Assembly: GCF_036785885.1 (NCBI RefSeq) | Contig: NC_092312.1 | Span: 23,950,001-24,014,000, forward strand | DNA from: Coffea arabica | Lineage: Eukaryota > Streptophyta > Magnoliopsida > Gentianales > Rubiaceae | Length of the DNA stretch: 64,000 nucleotides | Direction of reading: 5' to 3' | Part shown: in pieces, positions 13,801-25,144 of the stretch | Layout of the letters: each line of letters opens with the position of its first letter | Position numbering within the stretch: position 1 is the stretch's first letter | Notes under the pieces: generated by a model | Told to the model about the DNA's origin: nothing | The model's database searches: none | The model's input: the letters and a program-made list of their open reading frames with translations, nothing else | Program-made: the position numbers and the translations under genes

Positions 13801-16800
13801 ATTTAGTATCTGAGCTTGAATATGCCTAGCATGTATCCATTTCTTGAGGAGCTAGTCAGTCATATAATAATGCCACCAGATAGATTTGGTCAATTAAAGA
13901 TGGAGTATTGCCCATTTCATGCGGAGCTTGTCAGTCGCATAGTTATTCTCAATTGGTTGAAAAAGCTAGCACTATTTGATGAAGCAATAGATGAATTTTG
14001 TCCAGTACAAACTACAAAGACGGTTAGACCATTAGAGGAATATTATATGGTCAATTCCTTCAGATATCCTGCTTACTGTCTTTCTTCTTTTTTTTGTCAG
14101 AAGTGACAAGAATAATTTCTAACCTTAAACCCACAGTAATACCAAAAGCCAGTAACTTCTGGTACCACTGAGGAGACTATAAACTACACTCACACACCCA
14201 ACTCAAACGATGTGGGATACGGGGAAGGGAACAAGGGGACTAACCCACTCACTTCTGCTTACTGTCTTTCTTCTTGATATCAAGTTCCTGTAAATCTTGC
14301 AAAATGTAGTATGTCATTGAAGGTTGGTTAATTTGCTGCCTATCATACAATTTGCTTATTTTCTTTGCTACAAACTGATTGGATTTGATAAAACTTTCAA
14401 ATGATATAAGTTCTCTATGCCGAGTTTCATCTAGCATAGACTAAATGACTTGATGCTTATGACATATCAGACAATAACAGAAAACCATAATTTGCAAATT
14501 CAGATCAATTAGCAGCTATACAGACACTTAAAAATTGGTTTTTTCTGTTAACCTATCTCTTGATCTGCTTTCTACTTTTTAACTACAGAAATTCTTAACT
14601 AGCCTATGCTGAAGCTCTTAATGCCTACATGATAAGATTAACTCCAAGACAGACAGCCAAAGTAAAGAACACTAAAAAAATTCAATGTTGCACGAAAGTT
14701 TTCAGCTTCCAATGACAACAATAGTTAAATATTTTATCCTGTTTAATCATGCTTACTTACCCTGTTTAAAATTCTTCCAGTTGGAGTTGAGTCAAAGAAA
14801 GCCATAGGAGCACGAATAATGCTGTGCAGCATGTTGCTGAATAGCTTCTCTGAGGTCAAAAGGCCTGTTATAGCCAATAATGTGGCTCGGATCAGCACAC
14901 AAAGTGAACTTCCAATGGCAAGAAGTACATAAACAAATAGTATGAAGTGCATCCCAACAACTGGTTCATGATTCCCAGTAGGACAGGCCCATGCCATCCA
15001 ATAATTGCTGGCTATCTGCAATGCTTGGAATGATGATTGAGCAAGTAAAATTATTGGAACAAAGGCACCACGTTTCACGATGGTCAAGTAAGACCAGTAA
15101 ACTTCCTTCCCAATACTTCCCTTTTCTCTTTCTTCATCCTGCACCAACCGTCCTTCTTTTTCTGCTATTTCAACACATAGATTGTGCTCGGAATCTTGTT
15201 TCGTGTGTGGAAATTCTGCATTTGGATTAGGTTCTGAATTAGATTCACCATCATCAGTTTCATGATTGAAAGTTCTACTAGAGCTTTCAACTGTCAGAAT
15301 TGATTCTAGAGCTTCATTGTGGGCCCCAACGATGACTTCAAACCCAACATTGTGTTTTAGAAGTTCTTCAAATGAACCAGCTTGTGCAATTCTTCCATTT
15401 TGCATCACCTGTTACAATTTACCAGATACAACCTGAAACCTTTATGATAGAATAATGTAATATGCTGAAGTCAGCTGTACATAACTTTGGGTGGAAAATC
15501 ATCCTTAAGATTCCCTGATCATTTGTATGGTTTCAGTACTCAATGTAAGATTGAAGAGACAAACTTCATAAAATGGTTCCATCTTCAGGAGCCTCTAGTG
15601 TTTCCCATCAAATACTTGTATATACACATCAACATCGGGAAACATATCTATCATCAACGTGGACAAAACTCCAATGTGAATCAGTATCAGTCAGATCATA
15701 TTGAAGCTTCCTTTTCTCTTGGGCAACAAGAATATGTAACACTTGAAATATATTTAGTGCTTAGTCAAATTTAAATGACAAAGTTATACTAGCAACCATG
15801 CATTTTTCTTACTTACCAAAATGAGATCTGCAGCTGGAAGAAACTCAACTTGGTGGGTGACATAAAGTATAGTCTTGTCCTTGAGGATTCCCATCAAACA
15901 ATCCTGAAGAAATGAAACAAAACTTAACGTGGTATCAAAATTATGTGAGACTTCAGATTTTTCACTATACACACACACACAAAAACACATCAGGGTATCA
16001 TGGTTACTTTAGGTCAGACATAAACGTAAAGGGAATTCATAAAACATTTCAAGAACAACTGTTCTTCCACTGAATCATTTTAAGTTAAAGCATTTTGTGT
16101 GGAACAGTAGGACCTTGCAAAATGTATTATTATTAATCAAGACAAAAATCCTAAATCTGCTGACCTGGAACAGTTGTGTGCCTGTATGAGCATCCACAGC
16201 ACTGAAAGGGTCGTCGAGGAGATAAATATCAGCATCTTGGTAGACAGCACGGGCAATTTGTATTCTTTGCTTCTGGCCTCCACTCATGTTTATTCCTCTT
16301 TCTCCTATCTCAGTTAGGTCGCCAGCAGAAAAAAGCTCTAAGTCCTTTGTAAGAGCACATGCTTCAACTGTTCTATTATACTTGTCACTGTCATATGGGT
16401 TTCCAAAGAGAATGTTTTCTCTAATATCTCCTGTCAATATCCATGGGGATTGAGGGACATAAGCCTTAGTACCACTGATCTTCACCGTCCCTGACTGCTT
16501 TGACATCTCTCCAAGTACACATGAGAGCAAACTGGACTTTCCTGATCCAACAGTGCCACATATTGCCACCTTCATTCCTCTTTTTACCCTTAAGTTTATT
16601 CCATCAAGTGTTGCACTTCCTGATTCAGTATTCCAGCAGAATTTTCCCCCATCTATCTCAACTGAAAATTCTGTATCACTACAAGAATGGTACAAAACTG
16701 CATCTGATTGAACTTCATCTTGCTGCAGGAAAGAAGCAATTCTATCTGCAGAAACTTTTCCCTGAGCAATTACAGACAATAAATCTGGTAGATTAAATAT

Positions 16801-18540
16801 GGGATCTTGGAGCATGCGAAATGTTGCCAATGCTGATAAGACTCGCCCTGCAGTGAGAGGGATTCCCATTAAAACACATCCACCAAAAGTCATAACAGAT
16901 ATAAAAGCTGGCGATCCCCAGAATATGAAAGCTGTTAATGCCAGCAATCTTAATGACTTCCATAACCAATTGTACTCAGTTTGCCTTAGAATTTCTAGTT
17001 TGTCTAAGAAATAACTGTCCCATGCCTGAAGTTTTATTGTCTTCATGTTGCGAAGAACTTCTGAAGTAGCTTTCATCCTATCATCTTTTGACTCCATTAT
17101 TTTAGTTTGGAATCTCTTCAGGATTCTAGTCAGTGGTATGTTTCCACACATTATTATCAGAGTTACAACCAAAGCTACAAGTGATCCCAATCCCAGATTT
17201 GTGTGTAGAACGTAGATAGCCAAGGAAATTTGTATAGGCAACATCCAAATTGTGTTCAAGTACCAGACGAAGTCTGTAATTCTTTGGACATCAACGCTCA
17301 TATAGTTAATGATCTCCCCACTGCTGTGGCTTTGACGTGATTTGCTTGATAGAACTATGCCCTTCTGGTATATGTGAGATATCAGAGCTGCTCTTAACCG
17401 AAGGCCTAGTTGGCGAGCTCCAAATATCCACTGCCTCTGCGCTATTGTTTCAACCATTTTTGCACTCAGAAAACCCAATGCAAGTAGATAGCCACTTCCT
17501 AAGCTCCTGAACTTTTTCTCAGTTAGGAAATTTACAAAATCGTCAATGAGATAGGGGCCAACGTAAGATGATGATGCACTTATAACTGCAAAAAGGGCAT
17601 TAATTGCTGCTTTCTTCCATGCAAATATATATATTGCCTTATAAATAGATGGATTTGCTGTTCCATCTTTTTTCCTTACATGTTCAAGGCAATCATCAAA
17701 GGATCGAGACAGGTAATGAGCCGAGTCCCTGAAATCAACTTCTGGGACTTCATCCTGATCAAGTGGCTTCTTAATCCCAACCTCAAAGAGCGGATTGAGC
17801 CATGAAAATGTCACCAGTTGGAGAAGAGTGGCTCTCCCATATGGACAATCTTGTTTTCCTTCCAAATGCTTTTCACTTTTTCCATTCAAAAGTGGGGCAG
17901 TGATGCCATTTGGGATGTCAAGCACAATGCCTGTTCTGCCTCGTATTGAAATGACAAGTAGGAAGGCAGATGCAAGAAGATTCAAGGCGTCAGCATATGA
18001 TTGGACTTTGAGGCCTTCATGGTTTATTATGATATAATTTCCATCGATAGCGGCAGATGCAAGAGATATCAAGAAGCTGGATATCCACCAGATCCTGATG
18101 ATCCAAGGCAACCTGACTTGTTTATCTCTTAGTATTTTATACTGCAGAATTAATGAAATGGACCATGAAATTAATTGCATCGTCTCTGAGGCATAATTTG
18201 GCACTTCCAATGCACAGTGAGCCGAATTATTACTCTGTAGCATCAGCAGCTCGAGGAAATGAGCTCCGAGAAGTAAAATGGAGCAAACAAGGGTCAGCTT
18301 GTAACTAAGCCCAACCTTTGCACCCACAGAACACTTTTCTCCAACCATACTCTTTTTTCTGCCTCTGCATTTTGATTCTACAACATATATTACGAATTGG
18401 AGCAGCAAGACGCCCAAGAAACCAAGTTGCAGGACAATGCTCGCATCTTCCAACAAGCAAGATGATGAAAGTAGCTGTCGCCATGGGATGCGAAACTGTA
18501 GGAGCATTAGACCTGCCATGATCAAAGAACAACATTGCAT
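10887..18540 (-). CDS. ABC transporter, subfamily C (MRP type), full-length
   Basis: Ten exons: 18540-16165, 15903-15817, 15408-14761, 13544-13380, 13108-12814, 12629-12415, 12191-11886, 11520-11457, 11358-11119 and 11014-10887. They sum to 4,524 bases, or 1,507 residues, the usual size for plant ABCC proteins, with all phases consistent. The order is an N-terminal hydrophobic TMD0 of about five helices, TMD1, NBD1 (Walker [10 protein letters not shown] near residue 661, signature [10 protein letters not shown] near 750, Walker [13 protein letters not shown] near 772), a linker, TMD2 (motif [13 protein letters not shown]), then NBD2 (Walker [10 protein letters not shown] near 1290, signature SVGQRQ, Walker [14 protein letters not shown]-loop TIAHRI). 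NBD1 has Asp-Asp-Pro where NBD2 has Asp-Glu-Ala, a known asymmetry of this subfamily. Such pumps export glutathione or other conjugates at the vacuolar or plasma membrane; the substrate here is unknown. The long exon 1 carries TMD0 to NBD1 unbroken. It resembles the ABCC3/8/10 group, but I cannot choose a paralogue. Confidence 0.93.
14090..14254 (-). mobile_element. SINE-like retroposon in ABCC intron 3
   Basis: The 165-bp insert is flanked by a perfect 21-bp direct repeat at 14069-14089 and 14255-14275. It has a T-run (A-run on the minus strand) at the 14090 end. A long target duplication and a 3' A-tail are hallmarks of target-primed retroposition. No coding capacity is visible. Whether its minus-strand head is tRNA-derived was not established. 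It sits in the same orientation as the host gene. Confidence 0.75.
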
Positions 18541-20100
18541 TATTACTCATCTTGGGAGTACAAATCCAAACAACATAGCGTCCAAGCAGTGTTTTTACTG
18601 GACTCGTATACTATATGTTACCAGATTACGTTCTGATGCTACTATGCATAAGAAACATGGAGACTATTAATAAGTATACACAATGCATATCCAGAAGTCC
18701 TTCTTTCTTATTAACTATCAAGGGTTGTAATTAAACCATACTGTTCTTAACAGCCTTTGTAGCAGCGGAAGATTGAATGTTAATAGTAGATTGCACCATA
18801 TCAAATAGTTAGCTTCCTGGGATGCCTCCTCCATCGTGGTTCTTATGATCATTGACCATCTTTGATCTAAGGAACGAAACTTGCAGCAATCGTCTAATTA
18901 TTTATAACCCTCTTGGAGATTTTAAGGGGATTACACTCAAGAGTACAATGGTTTCTCAAAACAAGATGCCAAGGTTGAGTTGTCTAATCCCAGTAAGGAT
19001 TCAAGTCTTTCTGCCTTAGAAGTCGGCTGTTCAGTTCAAGGATGCAATCATTCAGGATAAATGTTAGAATTTGTTGCAATCCTCGTCAGCCACTTTGATT
19101 ATATATTTTGCCCATAATGACTTAGATTTTGTCACCCTTTTTTGGGAGAGGGAAATGTAACCACTAAAGTAGGTGAATCTGAAAAATTCAAATGCTGACC
19201 CCTTGGAAATTTTATGTGGTCTAATAGTTTTAATGTAACAGCCAAATTCATTGCACCATATCATTCTGCATTGAACATAGTTACCATTTAGCACAAGACA
19301 AAAAATAAATGGTAATATTAGTTGTTCATGACTAACTTGATAATAATAATGTCAGGGTGTGTCTAATAAAGGTAAAATTAATTAGGAAAAGTGTATCGAT
19401 ACAAGGAACGACAATAATTATTAATATGCGTATATACATATGTAGACAGAAAAATCCATAATATTGAAATCTATTATGACGTGAATACAATAACACTATA
19501 CAAGTTATCATTAGTTGTTCACCACTTGTTGGTTAACGTATTCAAATTTGTCCACATAAATCCAGATTGTCAAAATTGGAGTCAAGAAGTGTCTGCCAAA
19601 GCTAGTGTTGCCTGGCAACGGTTATTAATTTTCCTTTACAAGGAAAAGGCTAACGGCATAAAAAAACCTTTAATTTGCTTGAAGGAAACTGTAAAAATTT
19701 CCTTTACAAGGATAATTAGCCATCGTAAGTAAAACACTAGAATTGATTTTGCGAAGAACACTTGACAATAGTAGAAGTATGAAGAAAGAAATGGTCAATG
19801 CTTATGCAGAAGGTTCAAGCTAACACGATTTTTTTTAGAAGGGAAAAAAAAATCAGCTTGCACTTATTTTGAGTGTAATTCTTAATTCAAGAATTTTAAG
19901 AGTTGAATTATGCATTTTCTTGAAGCTATGTTGCTAAGTATTCCATCCATATATATCAACGGATCCACCAATTCTCAGCATGCAGCTATAAGCAAAATTT
20001 CCCTTTCCAGATAATTGGAAAAAAAAAAAAAAAGGACTACCAATCCCCCCCCCCCTTCCCCCAAAAAAAAAAACGCCCACACACAAAGACATATTTTGCT
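18541..20100. other. ABCC gene 5' flank, no coding region seen
   Basis: This must hold the transporter's promoter and 5' UTR. Short open frames (for example 19064-19294 and 19481-19732) look like chance. There is a C/A homopolymer-rich patch at about 20019-20073. Confidence 0.5.
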
Positions 20101-20109
20101 TTAGTATAA

Positions 20110-20725
20110 GGGATAATTTTAGAAACCTCCCCTGAGGTTTTTAATAATTATAGCTATCTCCCCTAAGATTTGAAAATTTATGGAAACCTCCCCTAGTAAG
20201 TATGTCTTTGTAATAATTGATGATATAAGCAAAAAAATCAATGGATATCCAATATTACCCCTCTCTAATATGTAAAAGAAATTAAATGCTAAAAAGTGAA
20301 CTATCACCATTAATCGTTAAGTGAAAACTTCAGGTTAGTTTTTTGCAGGAAAATTTAAGACATATTTTTTTGCATTCTTTTTTGGTACTTTGGACATTTT
20401 TTTGGTTAAGTAATTTTTGAAGATACTTATTTAACAAGTGCTTCCTTATTTGGTCGGTCGATTTTTTGTAAATTGATTAATAAATCTCGTCAAAAAAATT
20501 TGGAATGAAATCTAATTTACTAGACTAGATGACATTAGAATTTTAGGATAAAGAAGTATCAGAAAATGATTTTCATTTTTCTCTTTTAAACTCATTTTCA
20601 CTTAAAATTTGTGAAAGCATCATAGTCTTTTCATAGTATCAAAAGAGATAAGTGTAATTTTTCAAACCTTAGGGGAGGTGGGCACAATTTTTGAAAATCT
20701 CAGGGGAGGTTTTTGAGATCATCCC
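20110..20725. mobile_element. Mutator-like non-autonomous element (MITE) with 9-bp TSD
   Basis: The 616-bp element is bounded by a perfect 9-bp direct repeat TTAGTATAA (20101-20109 and 20726-20734), the size made by Mutator-superfamily transposases. Its ends are imperfect inverted repeats: the left starts GGGATAATTTTAGAAACC and the right, reversed, starts GGGATGATCTCAAAAACC. Each is followed by CTCCCCTGAG-type motifs repeated near both ends. There is no transposase; the interior is AT-rich. Confidence 0.85.
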
Positions 20726-20734
20726 TTAGTATAA

Positions 20735-22800
20735 ATAACAGAAAAAAGAAATCAATAACTGGATTTCCCTTTTTGGTCATTTGATCATCCCCAATCCCAT
20801 GACGCTGGCGTAAATCACTATGTACATGACAGTACAACAACAACAAGCATATTCTTACTGTTAACATTAAAGTGGGATGTTGCTGCTTTCCAGTAGTATT
20901 TTACAGTACTCGGTCCACCGTTCAGTCCAGTACTGTGTGTTGGCAAATAAAAATTAGTTCAAATTGTCGTCTGCCTTTTGGCAACTTCAGGCGTGGATTC
21001 ATTCCTTGTGTTCAGCCCTTTATCTTTTATTTGTTTCTCTTGCCCAGTTTTAACACTTTATCAAAGTTTGTAGCTTTCACGATTTGAATATTAAAAAAAA
21101 AAAAAAATCAGTAGAATGGTATAATTAATTTTTTGTACAAAGATTTTGGTGGATGATGGCGCTTGAAAGTTGAAACTTGCCTTAATTGGTGGATGTCTTT
21201 CAAGTCACATATCTCTTGAGAATAGAAACGTTATTCTGCTGCTGTAAACGCATTCCTATCATCACAGGCATTTAATTTGCTTGCTCTTTTCTATATAAAG
21301 CAAAGATCAAATTCAAAAATTCCGCAAAAAGTAAAGCTTATTTCTAGATTTAGGCAGCTTTGCAAAAGATTTTCTACTAGTCTAATCATTTGTGCAATCT
21401 GGTAGCTACAATCATAATTTGAGTAGCAGAGATTAGTTCAAAATGAGACATTATTGGTCCGATGACTCAATGACACAATTAACTCACATTCAGAGTTCGA
21501 CTCCGCACAATTTAGTATGAAGTAGGAATTTTTTGCGAGACCCAATGGTCCAAAACAGAATTAGTTAGGAGCATCTATGAGAAATCGACAACATATTATT
21601 TTTGTTTAACTATGGAATGGAACGACATGGATGGGTTTGTTTAAAAGGAAAACTACTGATAAACATGATCCAACTTATTCGTGGAGTTTCAAGATTATAA
21701 GGGAAGATCTATGAGAACAAAATGATTTTTATTTGGCTTCGAAAAGAGCTAAATAAACTTTTGGATGAACTAAAGAAAACGATGGAGTGAATATTACCGA
21801 TTAACTATTTTTTGTTAGCTGGTGAGCACGGTAGAATATTAATTTACTGTTTCATCGTCCCACAAACACAGAAAGAAAGTATCAATGATGAAGCATGTAC
21901 TCGTTAAGTTTTATGCTCCATTTTTGCAGACTACAGTCTAGGAAGTAGGACAGATTATGTACTTAGTCATGAGAAGTTCCATGGAATTTTACAGTCCACA
22001 GTATATTAGCATGCATGGTTGCTAAAAATAGTATACTACTTCAGAGAAGAAAGTCAAATTACACTTACCTTCTGGGCTGCCGATGGTGGACCTCATCATA
22101 ATTGCTTCCAAAACCAAGAAAAAGCTTCCACCTCCAGGTTTAAGGGCTTCTCAACTTGTACGTAGTACTTCTTGTAAGGTGTTACTATGGACGTGAAGTT
22201 TTGGTACTGAGGTTATACAGCAGTTGCAGCGTATATGATATCCTACCTCAGTTGTTTATAAGAAGACACCATGTTCTATGTGTCTGTTGGCGTTTGTGAA
22301 AGATGATCAGAGGGTTGAAGAAAGCTGGAGTTGGGGGATTGTGCACAAGGAAATAGTTCTTTGTTTGTCCTGATCTGATTGTTGTAGGGTTTTCTCACGT
22401 GATTGTAACTTTAAGGACAGTCCTTTGGCTGGATTTTTTAACTCATTACCATCATGTTTCCTTGTGTGATATAAGACTTGAGATGAGATGTCTGCATGCA
22501 AGCTTTTGTATATGAAAACGAGACTGTCTAAACTCTATCGAATGTTTATTTATCGGGCACCACAGCAACAAAGTTCATATATTAACTTTTTGGAAAATAA
22601 TATTAAATCAAAAAAATATAGAAATATCAAAGAACGTGATAATTTTTAGTGTGTATATTCATATAGTAAATTAGATATATAGACGCGCATTAGAAAGCAC
22701 TCACGAAAAGCAAGCAAATCAATTAAAGAGCCAACATATTAATTGTTTCCCAAAATTTTTAAAGATTATGGAGTAAATATGCATATATAACAAGGTGGGA
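20735..22800. other. Intergenic DNA, no gene recognised
   Basis: AT-rich, with homopolymer runs and scattered short open frames of no recognisable family. I see no tRNA or transposon boundary I could support. Confidence 0.4.
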
Positions 22801-22809
22801 TAGTAGTGT

Positions 22810-23059
22810 GGGCAAATTATCCAAATGGCCCTTTAACTCTTTGTCTAAGTAAAGTTAAGCCCCTCATCTATTTTTTGACGACTTTAAACCCTTGAACTTG
22901 TAAAAGTGGGAAATCGTGGCCCTTTTACCCAGTTTCTCCGGTTTTGCAACCGGAGGACCAATTCACACGAATGCAAGTGTGCTTCTTCAAAGGGCATTTT
23001 TGTCCGCATGTTCTAAACAAAAAGGGCACAACTCTTGTAAATTCCAGCTATCAGACAAC
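22810..23059. repeat. Left terminal inverted repeat of the Pack-MULE
   Basis: It pairs with 23941-24189 through about 250 bp, with only scattered substitutions and one or two single-base indels visible by eye. Confidence 0.9.
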
Positions 23060-23061
23060 TC

Positions 23062-23679
23062 CTATTTCATGGACGCCGACCGACTTTTGCCTAAATGCTT
23101 ACAGACAACGGGGAGCCCAGCCTGTAAATTCCCCTGCTTCTGAGTGCTCTTCACTACATTACTCCCTCCCGCGACTTCACACGCCACCTTGACAGTGATA
23201 ATTGCCAGAGCTAAAAATTTAGACCCGTCAGATGGGCTGTTGGAAAGAACAATTTTTTTAACAAAAGAATCCCGCATCTCCTTTAAACCACAGGTGTAAA
23301 ACCGGCTCACATAATTTACATGGCTGTCGTCGTCCGATGACTGGAGGACGTATTCACGGCCGACGTTGAAGACGTCAAATCCTACCACATAGGGGAATGT
23401 AGAGAGAGGCGGGAGGTCGATTTTGGCTCGGGTAAGCGGATTGACGAGGAAAATAGGAGGGTATTCGTCAAGCATCACAAGCCAGCCGTGAGAGGAACCG
23501 GAGTGGCGGCGACGGTGGGAGGCTTCGGGGAGGTCGAGGACGTGGCATTTGCTGTCGGCGAGATTGAAGAAGGCCCTGCGGCGGCTGGAGGAGCGGCTCT
23601 GGGGAAGCATTAGCCAGGGGAGTTGACAAGGGAGGTGGGTTGGGGTTGTGGGAGTGGAGGTTCGCCAGGTAGTGCACAC
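23062..23679 (-). pseudogene. Captured F-box/DUF295 (KIB-type) gene fragment
   Basis: A 205-codon open frame on the minus strand. Residues about 24-140 fit the DUF295 beta-propeller domain of plant F-box proteins: QLPWLMLPQ, then AFFNLADSK, SHGWLVMLDE and the typical FLVNPLTRAKIDLPPLSTFP. No clear F-box is seen upstream. After the segment LALAII (near 23,200) the similarity I expect stops, and the frame runs on to the edge of the left inverted repeat, so the C-terminus is chimeric. It could be expressed as a short fusion but is most simply a captured gene fragment. The parent gene is not in the window. Confidence 0.7.
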
Positions 23680-23940
23680 TGCCCGAAATCAGATGTAATC
23701 AGCGTAAATTTTGAGATCGATTGAGATTTTCTGGATTAATTCCGGCGGGAGAGAAGACGAGTCGATGGGAGACATGTTTGGCTTCTCTTTTTGTTTTCTC
23801 TTTTCTTCGTTTCTCAAGACGAAAGGATATTTGAGGATGATTTCAGAGAGTCGACTGTGGTCAATAGAAGTTCAGAAATGCTGGGGAGCATTATCGCCGT
23901 TCAACTTCCTTCAACTTGACAGTGAAGAGTTTACTAGTCT

Positions 23941-24189
23941 GTTGTCTGATAGCTGGAATTTACAGGAGTTGTGCCTTTTTGTTTAGAACATGCGAACAAA
24001 AATGCCCTTTGAAGAAGCACACTTGTATTCGTGTGAATTGGTTTTCCGGTTGCAAAACCGGAGAAACTGGGTAAAAGGGCCACGATTTCCCACTTTTACA
24101 AGTTCAAGGGTTTAAAGTCGTCAAAAAATAGATGAGGGACTTAATTTTACTTAGACAAAGAGTTAAAGGGCCATTTGGATAATTTGCCC
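23941..24189. repeat. Right terminal inverted repeat of the Pack-MULE
   Basis: Reverse-complement partner of 22810-23059. Both arms include the short palindrome CCGGTTTTGCAACCGG or a one-step variant of it. Confidence 0.9.
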
Positions 24190-24198
24190 TAGTAGTGT

Positions 24199-24875
24199 TG
24201 ATGAACAGTCTCCTGTCATTTCATTTTGCCAATAATTAAAATATGGAAGGATATAAAAAAGACATGACAGGCTTCAACGATTAGACTAGTCTAGGCATGA
24301 ATGTCTAATCAGCCCACTATAATTTGCTGGAGATCATTGACTATTAAGGTGGTGACATGTTTAGAACTCTCAGTAGTGCAAAATGTTTGGTAAATATGTC
24401 TTAGCAGCTAGCAAACCTTGAATGTTTTACTTGAACTTTGGTTTTTGTCTTTCTTGCCTTTACAAAAGCTTGTTGGTTACGAATACATATTGCTCCCGAT
24501 AGAAAGTGACAACACTGGCGAGCATGTCATGATTAATGGTTTGCTCAATTTGCTTCACAGCCAAGCACACTTGAAATAGCACATTGATATCCACTATTAG
24601 CTATCCTTTACTAGTTTATATGCGCATCTTGTTTGATGTGACAATGGAAGTGAGTTGAAACTTGGCCGTCAAGAATCATGAGGCACATTATTTCAAAGAT
24701 CCCAATATATCTGTACAACTTTTGTGTTTGATTTATCTATGATGAGAATGATTAGGTTTCAATACAAGGTTCATAAATAAATTGCTCTTTTGACCCTGTC
24801 AGCCCTGTTACATCATATTGGCAATGATGAATCTCAACATATTTCATGTTCTAGGTTTGGTAGCAGTATCTATGG
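24199..24875. other. Intergenic DNA, no gene recognised
   Basis: AT-rich with no supported features. Confidence 0.4.
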
Positions 24876-24885
24876 CTAGTCAATC

Positions 24886-25134
24886 GGATTTAGGGCAGGG
24901 ACGGTCATCAGTATGACCGTCCCTGCACGGTTCATGGTCCAGATTGGATCATGAAAAAATGTGCGGCTCAGATAACAAGTGGTAACTCGATTTTCGCGTC
25001 AAGTGTGGGGCCCATCACTATGTGTTGTGAAAATACAATCTGTGAAAAAAAAGTTACACGGTGAATAAAAGAAGTTACGCGCTGTTGATGAAGAGGGAAT
25101 TTGCCAGGGACGGTTCCGTCCCTGCCCCGAGTCC
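24886..25134. mobile_element. Short MITE with palindromic termini
   Basis: The 249-bp element has inverted ends: left GGATTTAGGGCAGGGACGG, right read inward GGACTCGGGGCAGGGACGG. It is flanked by a 10-bp direct repeat CTAGTCAATC (24876-24885 and 25135-25144; a further GG also matches). Each end is followed by its own palindrome around GGGACGG...CCGTCCC. The TSD length is ambiguous (9-10 bp), which suggests a Mutator-like family. It has no coding capacity. Confidence 0.75.
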
Positions 25135-25144
25135 CTAGTCAATC

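Larger units (their letters stand above)
22810..24189. mobile_element. Pack-MULE: Mutator-like element carrying a host F-box/DUF295 fragment
   Basis: The 1,380-bp element has long terminal inverted repeats of about 250 bp (22810-23059 and 23941-24189) that match almost base for base. It is flanked by a perfect 9-bp target duplication TAGTAGTGT (22801-22809 and 24190-24198). Both ends begin GGGCAAATTATCCAAATGG when read inward. There is no transposase. The interior is GC-richer than its surroundings and encodes part of a plant F-box/DUF295 protein on the minus strand, so the element appears to have captured host gene sequence. Confidence 0.92.
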
